Under the pieces are notes generated by a model that searched no databases, was not told the origin of the DNA, and was given only the letters and a program-made list of their open reading frames with translations. DNA of 7,335 nt, taken from NCBI GenBank assembly GCA_937902605.1, contig CALFNC010000257.1, positions 1 through 7,335 on the forward strand, in the 5' to 3' direction. Source of the DNA: an uncultured Acidobacteriota bacterium (lineage in GTDB: Bacteria > Acidobacteriota > Thermoanaerobaculia > UBA5066). Positions 1 through 6,112 of this stretch are shown here, piece by piece. The position numbers and the translations under genes are program-made. Position 1 is the first letter of the stretch, and the number at the start of each line of letters is the position of its first letter.

Positions 1-1
1 G

Positions 2-838
2 CACGACGTCCGCCCAACGGCCGAGATCTTCCTCGACCTGGCCCGACGGGTCGGCCTCGAAGACGCCTTTCCGTGGAAGGACCTGCCGACGCTGCTCCGG
101 ACGGAGATGGACGGCCTCTATCGCGCCCGCAGAGGCGCTCTCATGGGGACCCCGTTCGACGAAGCCTGGATCCGGATGATGGAAGGGGCGGGCTGGTGGG
201 TTCCGGGCTACCGGTCGTCCGACGAGCTGTGGAAGAAGGCCCAGGAATCCGGCGGCTGGTGGGACCCCTTCTACGACCATGGGGACTGGAAACGGGTCGT
301 TCGCACCCCCTCCGGACGCTTCGAATTCCGGGCGGACGTCGTCAGCCGGCTCGTCGTCACATCCGACGAGCTGACGCCTCTCGCCGAGCCCGCCCAATCT
401 CCCGGCTCGCTCCGGCTCCTTCTGTTCGAGCCTCTGTCGATCTCCGGCGGGACCGGAGCCGAGCTGCCCTTCCTGCAAGGGCTCCTCGATGCCGGCGAGG
501 AGGAACGCTGGGAGACGTGGGCCGAGATCCATCCTGAAAGCGCCGCCGCGCTCGGAGTGAAGGATCGGGACTGGATCCGGATCTCGTCGCAGCGCGGATC
601 GATCGATGCGCGGGTCCGTGTCGGGCACCGGGTGGTCGCTGGCGCCGTGGCCGTCCCGGTCGGGCTCGGAAAGGCCGCGGGCGGGCGGTGGGCGAAGGGG
701 ATCGGCTCGAACCCGCTCCGCCTCCTGTCGAACGCTCGCGACCGCTCCTCGGGACTTCCCGATTTCTCCGCCACCACGGTCCACGTGGCGCGCGTATCCG
801 GGCCCGAGAGGGCCTCGTCGTCCGAGAGGAGGGCCTAA
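2..838 (+). CDS. Molybdopterin oxidoreductase (CISM catalytic-type subunit), C-terminal part, 5' truncated by window
   Basis: The frame is open from base 2 to the TAA at 836-838, giving 278 visible residues. The true start lies upstream, so the ATG at 107 is internal. The visible part begins in the third DMSO-reductase-family domain, with an AFPW motif near residues 22-25. From about residue 135 it continues into the beta-barrel domain that binds molybdopterin guanine dinucleotide: WAEIHPESAAALGVKDRDW, then a RGSIDARVRV strand, VPVGLGKAAGGRWAKGIGSNP, and a closing SG...TTVHV stretch. The GRWA.G.G.NP and SG...T.V.V pattern resembles PsrA/TtrA-like, QrcB and ActB-type proteins more than NapA or FdhG. 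The metal ligand (Ser/Cys/Sec), any N-terminal Fe-S cluster and any Tat signal lie outside the window, so substrate, side of the membrane and presence of molybdenum cannot be read. QrcB and ActB homologues lack Mo, so this could be a structural rather than catalytic subunit. The Fe-S gene starts 2 bases after its stop, which supports one complex. Confidence 0.9.
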   Translation, partial: HDVRPTAEIFLDLARRVGLEDAFPWKDLPTLLRTEMDGLYRARRGALMGTPFDEAWIRMMEGAGWWVPGYRSSDELWKKAQESGGWWDPFYDHGDWKRVVRTPSGRFEFRADVVSRLVVTSDELTPLAEPAQSPGSLRLLLFEPLSISGGTGAELPFLQGLLDAGEEERWETWAEIHPESAAALGVKDRDWIRISSQRGSIDARVRVGHRVVAGAVAVPVGLGKAAGGRWAKGIGSNPLRLLSNARDRSSGLPDFSATTVHVARVSGPERASSSERRA

Positions 839-840
839 GC

Positions 841-1542
841 ATGGCGCGATGGGGCATGGTCATCGACCTCGACCGCTGTACGGCCTGCCAGGCGTGCGTC
901 GTCGCCTGCCAGGTCGAGAACAACGTCGCACCCGCTACGGCCGATCAGGCGGCGGCCGGACGCGCAATCTCGTGGCTCCGCCTAGTGCCGATTCAAGGTG
1001 AGAAGCACGGCACCAGGCCCGACCTCCAGCTAATGCCTCTTCCGTGCATGCACTGCTCGCACCCGCCGTGCATCAAGGTCTGTCCGGTGAAGGCGACGAC
1101 GATCGACCATGAAGGGCTGGTGGCTCAGGTTTACCCGCGCTGCATCGGCTGCCGCTACTGCACCACGGCGTGCCCGTACACCGTCCGCCATTTCAACTGG
1201 AAGAAGCCGGAGTGGCCTCAGCCGATGGAGGAGTCGCTCTCCCCCGACGTCTCCGTCAGGCCCAGGGGCGTGGTCGAGAAGTGCAGCTTCTGCCACCACC
1301 GGCTCCAGAAGGCCAAAGACCGGGCGCACGCCGAAGGGCGCCCGCTCAAGGAGGGAGACTACCTCCCGGCGTGCGCGGAGAGCTGTCCGGCGGAAGCGAT
1401 CGTGTTCGGAGACCTGGACGACTCGCGAAGCGCGGTCGTCCGCCTGTCGCAAAGCCCGCGGGCCTTCAAGCTCCTCGAGGAGCTCGGCACCGAGCCGAAG
1501 GTCACCTACCTCTCGAAAGGAGAATGGGGTGGACAAGTCTGA
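841..1542 (+). CDS. Four-cluster [4Fe-4S] ferredoxin-like electron-transfer subunit (PsrB/TtrB/QrcC/ActB-C-term type)
   Basis: This 233-residue protein passes electrons between the Mo-type subunit and the membrane subunit. It has 16 cluster cysteines in four groups: C13/16/19/23, C69/72/77/81, C101/104/107/111 and C148/151/178/182. That is the complete set for four [4Fe-4S] clusters in the DmsB/PsrB/TtrB family, and no ligand is missing. The segment SPDVSVRPRGVVEKCSFCHH (residues 134-153) resembles the corresponding region of Qrc/ACIII-type Fe-S subunits. There is no signal peptide, as usual for these subunits. If the complex faces the periplasm, it would be exported together with a Tat-bearing Mo subunit encoded upstream. 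The start is the ATG at 841: an AGGAGG at 827-832 sits 8 bases before it, and the frame upstream lacks Fe-S protein sequence. Its 3' end overlaps the NrfD-like gene by 14 bases, which suggests translational coupling. Confidence 0.95.
   Translation: MARWGMVIDLDRCTACQACVVACQVENNVAPATADQAAAGRAISWLRLVPIQGEKHGTRPDLQLMPLPCMHCSHPPCIKVCPVKATTIDHEGLVAQVYPRCIGCRYCTTACPYTVRHFNWKKPEWPQPMEESLSPDVSVRPRGVVEKCSFCHHRLQKAKDRAHAEGRPLKEGDYLPACAESCPAEAIVFGDLDDSRSAVVRLSQSPRAFKLLEELGTEPKVTYLSKGEWGGQV
1516..1522 (+). promoter_or_regulatory. Ribosome binding site that fixes the GTG start of the NrfD-like gene
   Basis: AAAGGAG lies inside the end of the Fe-S subunit gene, 6 bases before the GTG at 1529. No ATG gives a full-length NrfD-like protein here, so this site decides the GTG start and the 14-base overlap with the upstream gene. 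Confidence 0.7.
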
Positions 1543-2866
1543 GCTTGGCCAGGACATACGCCTCCTGCGCCCCATCGAACGGACGGGGCGGGGTTTCTGG
1601 ATCTTCACGGGCATCCTCCTGGCCATCGGCGCGTGGGGGGTCTTCGCGTGGTTCAACCAGCTCCGCCGCGGCCTAGCCGTGACGGGCCTGAACGTCCCCG
1701 TCTATTGGGGCCTCTACATCACCAACTTCGTCTTCTTCATCGGAATCAGCCACGCCGGAACGCTCATCTCGGCCATTCTCCGGCTCGCGCACGCCGAATG
1801 GCGACGGTCCATCACGCGGGCGGCCGAAGTGATCACCGTCCTGGTCCTCTTCTTTGGGATGGCGTGCGTCATCCTCGACCTCGGACGTCCGGACCGAGTC
1901 ATGAACGTCATCATGCACGGCAACTTCAGCTCGCCCCTCCTCTGGGACGTCTGCTCGGTCAGCCTCTACCTCATCGCCAGCACGATCTACCTCTATCTCC
2001 CCCTGATCCCGGACATCGCCATCCTGCGGGACGTCCTTCCCCGGCGGCAATGGCTCTACCGGCCGCTCGCTCTCGGGTGGACCGGTACCCCCCGTCAGCA
2101 TCATCTCCTCGAGCGGGCGATCTCCATCATGGCGATCATCGTCATCCCGATCGCCGTGAGCGTCCACACCGTCGTCAGCTGGGTCTTCGCGATGACCGTC
2201 CAGCCGATGTGGCACTCGACGATCTTCGGCCCCTACTTCGTCGTAGGCGCCATCTTCTCCGGCATCGCCGCCATCCTCCTCGCGATGGCGATCATCCGGA
2301 AGGCCTATCACCTCGAGGATTACCTGAAGCCGATCCACTTCAACAATCTGGGCCTCCTGCTCCTCGTCTTCTCTCTGCTCTGGTTCTACTTCACGTTCGC
2401 CGAGTTCCTCACGACCTACTACGGCGGCGAGCCGATGCACATGGCGGTCTTCCTCTCGAAGACGGAAGGGAAGTTCTCGCCGCTCTTCTGGACCATGTTC
2501 GTCACCTGCTTCGCCATCCCGTTCCCCCTCCTGGCGAACCGTCGGACGCGGGGCACTGTCTGGGGCTGCGTGGTCGCCTCGCTCTCGGTCGAGGTGGGGA
2601 TGTGGCTGGAGCGGTTCCTCATCGTTGTGCCGAGCCTCTCGAACCCGAGACTCCCCCTAACCGCCGCGACCTACACGCCTTCGTGGGTCGAGTGGTCGCT
2701 GTTTGCCGCGTTCGTCTCCATCTTCATGCTCCTTTACGCCATCTTCACCAAGCTTTTCCCCATCGTCTCGATCTGGGAGATTCGCGAAGGTCGCGAGAGC
2801 TCTGTAAAGGAAGTGAGTACACGCGTCGAGAGCTACCTGCCCGGGCCCGTGGAGAGTGCGTCATGA
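1529..2866 (+). CDS. NrfD/PsrC/ActC-like polytopic membrane subunit, probable quinone-interacting module
   Basis: This 445-residue membrane protein is the likely quinol/quinone site of the complex. Hydrophobic segments fall at about residues 23-42, 60-86, 98-118, 138-158, 197-222, 232-256, 272-298, 318-336, 343-366 and 386-411, roughly ten helices. That matches the larger PsrC/ActC type rather than the eight-helix NrfD type. Recognisable family stretches are GISHAGTLISAILRL (72-86), SVHTVVSWVFA (211-221), MWHSTIFGPYFVVGAIFSG (227-245) and MWLERFLIVVPSL (358-370). Conserved polar residues inside helices, such as H75, H213 and H229, are candidates for quinone or proton chemistry (inferred, not shown). 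The start is GTG with a good ribosome binding site, because the other frame upstream codes for the Fe-S subunit. An N-terminal LLRPIERTGRGFW before the first helix fits the family. The stop overlaps the next ATG (ATGA), so the cytochrome is probably translated with it. No heme b or Fe-S motif is present, as expected. Confidence 0.93.
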   Translation: MDKSELGQDIRLLRPIERTGRGFWIFTGILLAIGAWGVFAWFNQLRRGLAVTGLNVPVYWGLYITNFVFFIGISHAGTLISAILRLAHAEWRRSITRAAEVITVLVLFFGMACVILDLGRPDRVMNVIMHGNFSSPLLWDVCSVSLYLIASTIYLYLPLIPDIAILRDVLPRRQWLYRPLALGWTGTPRQHHLLERAISIMAIIVIPIAVSVHTVVSWVFAMTVQPMWHSTIFGPYFVVGAIFSGIAAILLAMAIIRKAYHLEDYLKPIHFNNLGLLLLVFSLLWFYFTFAEFLTTYYGGEPMHMAVFLSKTEGKFSPLFWTMFVTCFAIPFPLLANRRTRGTVWGCVVASLSVEVGMWLERFLIVVPSLSNPRLPLTAATYTPSWVEWSLFAAFVSIFMLLYAIFTKLFPIVSIWEIREGRESSVKEVSTRVESYLPGPVESAS

Positions 2867-4089
2867 CCGGCCGAGCCGTCCTATATCGTCCTGCGGCCCT
2901 TGCCGCCCTCGCCGCCCTCCTCGCCCTCCTCGCCGTGCCGCTCCCGGCGAGAGCCGATCTCGGCGACCCGATCAAGGGGCAGGCCCTGTTCGTCTCGAAG
3001 GGCTGCGTGCAGTGCCACGCCATCCGAGGCTCCGGCGGGCGCATCGGTCCCGACCTCGGGCGAACGGCCACCAAAGGCTCTTTCTTCGAGATCGCCGCCA
3101 CGATGTGGAACCACTCGCTCGTGATGAGCGAAAAGATGCAGGAGTTCCGGTTCATGCGCCCGGTCTTCGAGGGGAGCGAGCTGGCGGACCTCCTGGCGTT
3201 TCTCTACTTCCTGAACTACTTCGACGAGCCGGGCGACCCGAAGGCGGGCAAGGTCCTGTTCCTCGAGAAGCACTGCATCCAGTGCCACGGCCTCGGCAAG
3301 GTGGGAGGCAAGGCGGGACCTAGGCTCGACACTCTCTCTCGCGGGACGTCTCCTCTCAGAATTGCGCAGGACCTCTGGAACCACGGACCCGTCATGATCC
3401 CCGCGATCCGGCGGATGGGGCTCGACGTCCCGCAGTTCCAGGGGAACGAAATCCTCGACCTTTTCGCGTATCTCCGCAGCCAGGGCCACCGCGAGGCCAC
3501 TCGGGACTTCCGGTCCTCGGGCGACTCCGTGCGCGGCCGCAGCCTTTTCGCTTCCAAGGGCTGCGTCCGGTGCCACACCGTCTTCGGTCGGGACAGCGTC
3601 ATCGGACCCGACCTCGGCCGCACCGACCTCCGCGGGAGCGTCACGCAGCTCGCTGGCCGGATGTGGAATCACTGGCCCGCCATGTCCGAAGCCATGGGGA
3701 CCCTCGGCATGGCCCCGCCGACCTTCAAGGGAGAGGACCTTGCCGACGTGTTCGCCTACCTGTTCGTCTCGCGCTATGAAGGGCCGCCCGGAGATATCCG
3801 GCGCGGCCTCCACCTCTACCGGGACCGCAAATGCGCGACCTGCCACGGCGAGACCGGCGGGGGGGCCGTCGCCGTCGCCCTCCACAAGGCCAGCGGCGAG
3901 ACCAAGGAGCAGATCCTCCAGCGGATGTGGAACGCCGCTCCCAAGATGTGGGCCCGGATGGGCGTCCAGCACATCGCGTGGCCCCGTTTCGACGCAGACG
4001 ACCTCAGCGCCCTCGTGACGCTGCTCGCCGATGGTTGGAAGACAGCACCCGCTCCCTCGGACAGCTCACGGAAAACGACGGCCCGATGA
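2863..4089 (+). CDS. Exported cytochrome c with four tandem heme-c domains
   Basis: This 408-residue protein is a probable periplasmic electron carrier or docking subunit for the preceding complex. A signal peptide runs from residue 1 to about 31: basic start, then an Ala/Leu-rich core, then PLPARA before D32. Heme attachment motifs are CVQCH (48-52), CIQCH (138-142), CVRCH (234-238) and CATCH (324-328). Each is followed 31-33 residues later by a MWNH-type motif (81, 171, 267, 355) with a Met six residues after the Trp (M88, M178, M274, M362), the best candidate for the sixth heme ligand. A closing F.G.EL.DL.AYL helix ends each domain. Domains 1 and 3 are clearly more alike than 1 and 2, pointing to duplication of a two-domain unit. 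In domain 4 the motif reads MWNA, so the His is lost. The start is ATG within ATGA overlapping the NrfD-like stop, with GGAG at 2851-2854. No lipobox or C-terminal anchor is seen. The partner could be another cytochrome, an oxidase or an external acceptor. Confidence 0.93.
   Translation: MTGRAVLYRPAALAALAALLALLAVPLPARADLGDPIKGQALFVSKGCVQCHAIRGSGGRIGPDLGRTATKGSFFEIAATMWNHSLVMSEKMQEFRFMRPVFEGSELADLLAFLYFLNYFDEPGDPKAGKVLFLEKHCIQCHGLGKVGGKAGPRLDTLSRGTSPLRIAQDLWNHGPVMIPAIRRMGLDVPQFQGNEILDLFAYLRSQGHREATRDFRSSGDSVRGRSLFASKGCVRCHTVFGRDSVIGPDLGRTDLRGSVTQLAGRMWNHWPAMSEAMGTLGMAPPTFKGEDLADVFAYLFVSRYEGPPGDIRRGLHLYRDRKCATCHGETGGGAVAVALHKASGETKEQILQRMWNAAPKMWARMGVQHIAWPRFDADDLSALVTLLADGWKTAPAPSDSSRKTTAR
2974..4032 (+). 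repeat. Two-domain (A-B) internal duplication inside the tetra-domain cytochrome gene
   Basis: Unit 1 starts at 2974 (residue 38) and unit 2 at 3532 (residue 224). Heme motifs are spaced 90, 96 and 90 residues apart. Residues 38-92 and 224-278 align without gaps with 30 of 55 identical by eye, including SKGCV.CH, IGPDLGRT, MWNH and MSE.M. The second halves (domains 2 and 4) share a shorter heme-motif context (C..CHG) and R.MG after the Met. The linker between A and B also recurs as a Tyr-containing stretch ending in PGD. This is a protein-level repeat, and no long exact DNA repeat is claimed. Confidence 0.75.
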
Positions 4090-4168
4090 CCTCTGACGCG
4101 AGACGGGCACTCGCCTCCCAACCGGTGTCTATCGACGCCCGCCCCCACATGCAGAAAGGAAATGAACG

Positions 4169-4744
4169 ATGAAGACTCTCCTCCGGACACTCGCTTGGTC
4201 GCTCGCCATGACGGTCCTCACGTCGGCCGCGTCCACGGCCTACGCCGCCGACTCCTTCACCTACGTCGGGGCGAAGAAATGCAAGGCCTGCCACCTGAAG
4301 GAGTTCAACTCCTGGTCCGAGACGAGGATGGCAAAGTCCTTCGAGCTGCTGCAGACCGGCGTTTCCGCCGACGCCAAGAAGAAGGCAAAGCTAAACCCCG
4401 GCAAGGACTACACGGCCGACCCGGTCTGCCTCGCGTGCCACACGACCGGCTATGGCAAGCCCGGCGGATTCGTCAGCCTCGCGAGCACGCCCGACCTGGT
4501 GGGCGTTCAATGCGAGATGTGCCACGGACCGGGGGGTACCTTCATTCAGAAGGAGAACATGAGCCTCACGAACAAGGAGTATAAGAAGGCCGACCTCGTC
4601 AAGCTCGGCCTCGTCGGCCAGATCACGAAGAGTCAGTGCGAGAACTGCCACAATTCGAAGAGCCCCTTCTTCAAGGAATTCAAGTTCGAGGAGCGGAAGG
4701 CCAAGGGGACCCACGAGAAGTTCCCGCTCAAGTACAAGCACTGA
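4169..4744 (+). CDS. Small periplasmic tetraheme cytochrome c, c554-like family
   Basis: This 191-residue exported multiheme cytochrome has a signal peptide of about 26-27 residues ending in TAYA|A. Four heme motifs follow: CKACH (38-42), CLACH (87-91), CEMCH (115-119) and CENCH (157-161). The order YVG..KCKACH, SWSETRMAKSFELL, DPVCLACHTTGYG, V.CEMCHGPGG and C..CHN is typical of the cytochrome c554-like family (named after the tetraheme protein of Nitrosomonas). Other His residues for bis-His ligation are few: H182 and H191 at the C-terminus are the only non-motif ones, so some hemes may have Met (for example M54) or no distal ligand. It is strikingly lysine-rich (26 Lys against 3 Arg), unlike its Arg-rich neighbours. 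The ATG at 4169 follows AGAAAGGA (4153-4160) by 8 bases. It lies 79 bases after the tetra-domain cytochrome and 54 bases before the kinase, so it is likely in the same transcript. Role inferred: soluble electron shuttle for the complex. Confidence 0.9.
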   Translation: MKTLLRTLAWSLAMTVLTSAASTAYAADSFTYVGAKKCKACHLKEFNSWSETRMAKSFELLQTGVSADAKKKAKLNPGKDYTADPVCLACHTTGYGKPGGFVSLASTPDLVGVQCEMCHGPGGTFIQKENMSLTNKEYKKADLVKLGLVGQITKSQCENCHNSKSPFFKEFKFEERKAKGTHEKFPLKYKH

Positions 4745-4798
4745 TCCTGCTCCTGGAGGCTGGCAGGGCCGGCGCGTATAGTCGCTCGCAAGCGGACA

Positions 4799-6112
4799 AT
4801 GAACGAACGTGACGCCCAGTGGTCGGGTTGGTCGTGGACGACGCTCATGCTCTCGTCCGTCAGCCTCGTCGCGATCGTCTTCTCGGCGTGGGAGCTCGTC
4901 GAAAATCAGCTCTTTCGGCACGTCGACTACGTCACGCTGCATTACCTCTACATCACTCGTGGAATCGCCTCCTCGCTTCTCCTCGCGCTCTGGGCCGCCT
5001 GGTACGTGCTACGGCAGCGCCGGAAAAGCGAGGAGGAGATTCGGCTCTCGCGCGAGCACTACCGCCGTCTCCTGGAGGCCTCGCCCGGGGCGGTCGCCCT
5101 CTACGACCCCTCTCTCGTGGTGACGGAGTGGAACCGGACGGCGGAGCTGCTGTACGGCTTCAGCAAGGCCGACGTCATCGGGCGCCGGCTGCCGACGGTC
5201 CCTCCGGAGCGAGAGCCGGAGCTCGCGGAGGTCCTCCGTCGGGTCCAGGCGGGAGAGCCGATCGCCGTCGTGGAGACGGTCCGGCGCGACGCGAAGGGCG
5301 CCCAGATCGAGGTCCAGCTGAGCCTCCTCCTCTTCCAGGAAGGATCCACACAAGACCGCTTCCTGGAGGTGACGGAGGACATTCGCGAGAGAACCAGGCT
5401 GCGCCAGACCCTCATCGAGATCGAGAAGCTCACGAGCATGGGCCGGACGGCGGCCGGCACGGCTCACCACCTGAACACGCCGCTCGCTACGATGCTGCTG
5501 CGCGTCCAGATGATGCGGGAACGCAGGCACGAGGAAGCGACCGCGGCCGACCTGGAGCGCCTGGAAGGGAGCCTCCTCTTCTGCCAGCAGTTCGTCAGCC
5601 GCCTCCTCGACTTCACACGGCGCCCGGAGGCCCGGAAACAGCCCGAAGACCTCGGCCTCACCCTCGAGTCGGTGATGGGCTTCCTCGCCCCTTCCGTCAC
5701 CGCTCACGGCGCCCGGGTCGCCATGGACGTCCGGCCCGTCGCCGGTATGAAGGTCCTCGCCGACAAGAACCTCCTCGAGGTCCTCTTCACGATCGTGCTC
5801 GGTAACGCGCTCGACGCCGTGCCCGACGGTGGCCGCATCGAGATCCGCTGCGCGCGCCATGGCGCGGAGACGATCGTGGTGGAGATCGCCGACAACGGCT
5901 CCGGAATCGCGGTCGCCGACCTTCCGCACCTGTTCGAGCCGTTCTTCACGACCAAGGGCCCCGGAAAAGGGACCGGGCTGGGTCTGGCCATCGCCCGCAG
6001 CGTCGTCCTCGAGCATGGCGGAACGATCGGGCTTCAGAACGCTTCCGCGGGTGGCGCGGTGGCGTCCATTACGCTCCCGATCTGGCAGCCAGGAGCTGCC
6101 GAGGCAACGTGA
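4799..6112 (+). CDS. Membrane PAS-domain sensor histidine kinase
   Basis: This 437-residue kinase has two predicted membrane helices (about 14-30 and 55-71). They enclose a short loop of about 24 residues that should face the periplasm and contains H41 and H48. A linker of coiled-coil character (72-90) leads into a PAS domain (about 85-195; LLEASPGAVALYDPSLVVTEWN...LYGFSKADVIGR). The dimerisation/phosphotransfer domain carries the H-box AHHLNTPLA, with H223 the phospho-accepting residue. The ATPase domain has the N-box LGNALDAVPDGG (N336), G1 DNGSGI (365-370), F-box LFEPFFTTK and G2 GKGTGLGLA (389-397), so the catalytic half looks intact. Oddly, the acidic residue normally right after the phospho-His is His (H224), while T227 at +4 is kept. 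The start codon has only a weak ribosome binding site (AGCGGA at 4791-4796, 2 bases away). Its stop overlaps the regulator's GTG, marking that protein as its partner. The signal is unknown; a redox, heme or quinone cue would fit the context. Confidence 0.92.
   Translation: MNERDAQWSGWSWTTLMLSSVSLVAIVFSAWELVENQLFRHVDYVTLHYLYITRGIASSLLLALWAAWYVLRQRRKSEEEIRLSREHYRRLLEASPGAVALYDPSLVVTEWNRTAELLYGFSKADVIGRRLPTVPPEREPELAEVLRRVQAGEPIAVVETVRRDAKGAQIEVQLSLLLFQEGSTQDRFLEVTEDIRERTRLRQTLIEIEKLTSMGRTAAGTAHHLNTPLATMLLRVQMMRERRHEEATAADLERLEGSLLFCQQFVSRLLDFTRRPEARKQPEDLGLTLESVMGFLAPSVTAHGARVAMDVRPVAGMKVLADKNLLEVLFTIVLGNALDAVPDGGRIEIRCARHGAETIVVEIADNGSGIAVADLPHLFEPFFTTKGPGKGTGLGLAIARSVVLEHGGTIGLQNASAGGAVASITLPIWQPGAAEAT

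Noticed and set aside
107..838. ATG at 107 as the true start of the molybdopterin subunit
   Set aside because: The frame stays open to base 2 and the preceding residues (LARRVGLEDAFPW) match the family, so the gene enters from outside the window.
1633..2862. In-frame 5' extension of the cytochrome reading frame back to an ATG at 1633
   Set aside because: The extension lies out of frame over the NrfD-like gene and reads as Pro/Arg/His-rich nonsense. The ATG at 2863 is followed directly by a signal peptide and has a ribosome binding site.
2881..3972. Long minus-strand open frame (363 codons) opposite the tetra-domain cytochrome
   Set aside because: It is a mirror of a strongly supported plus-strand gene. 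Its product is low-complexity and Glu/Val/Arg-rich with no recognisable domain, as is common in G+C-rich genes.
4090..4168. 79-base gap between the two cytochrome genes checked for a promoter or terminator
   Set aside because: No -35/-10, -24/-12 or hairpin plus T-run was found; only the ribosome binding site of the next gene is evident.
4746..4767. Possible hairpin CCTGC...GCAGG after the tetraheme cytochrome, considered as a terminator
   Set aside because: It is a 5-bp stem with a 12-base loop and no following T-run, too weak to call a terminator.
4761..4777. Sigma-54-like element TGGCAGGGCCGGCGCGT before the kinase gene (GG and GC with 10 bases between)
   Set aside because: The spacing fits, but the -12 half is GCGCG rather than TTGCA/T. 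A transcript from it would begin only about 12 bases before the ATG. In G+C-rich DNA this is likely by chance.
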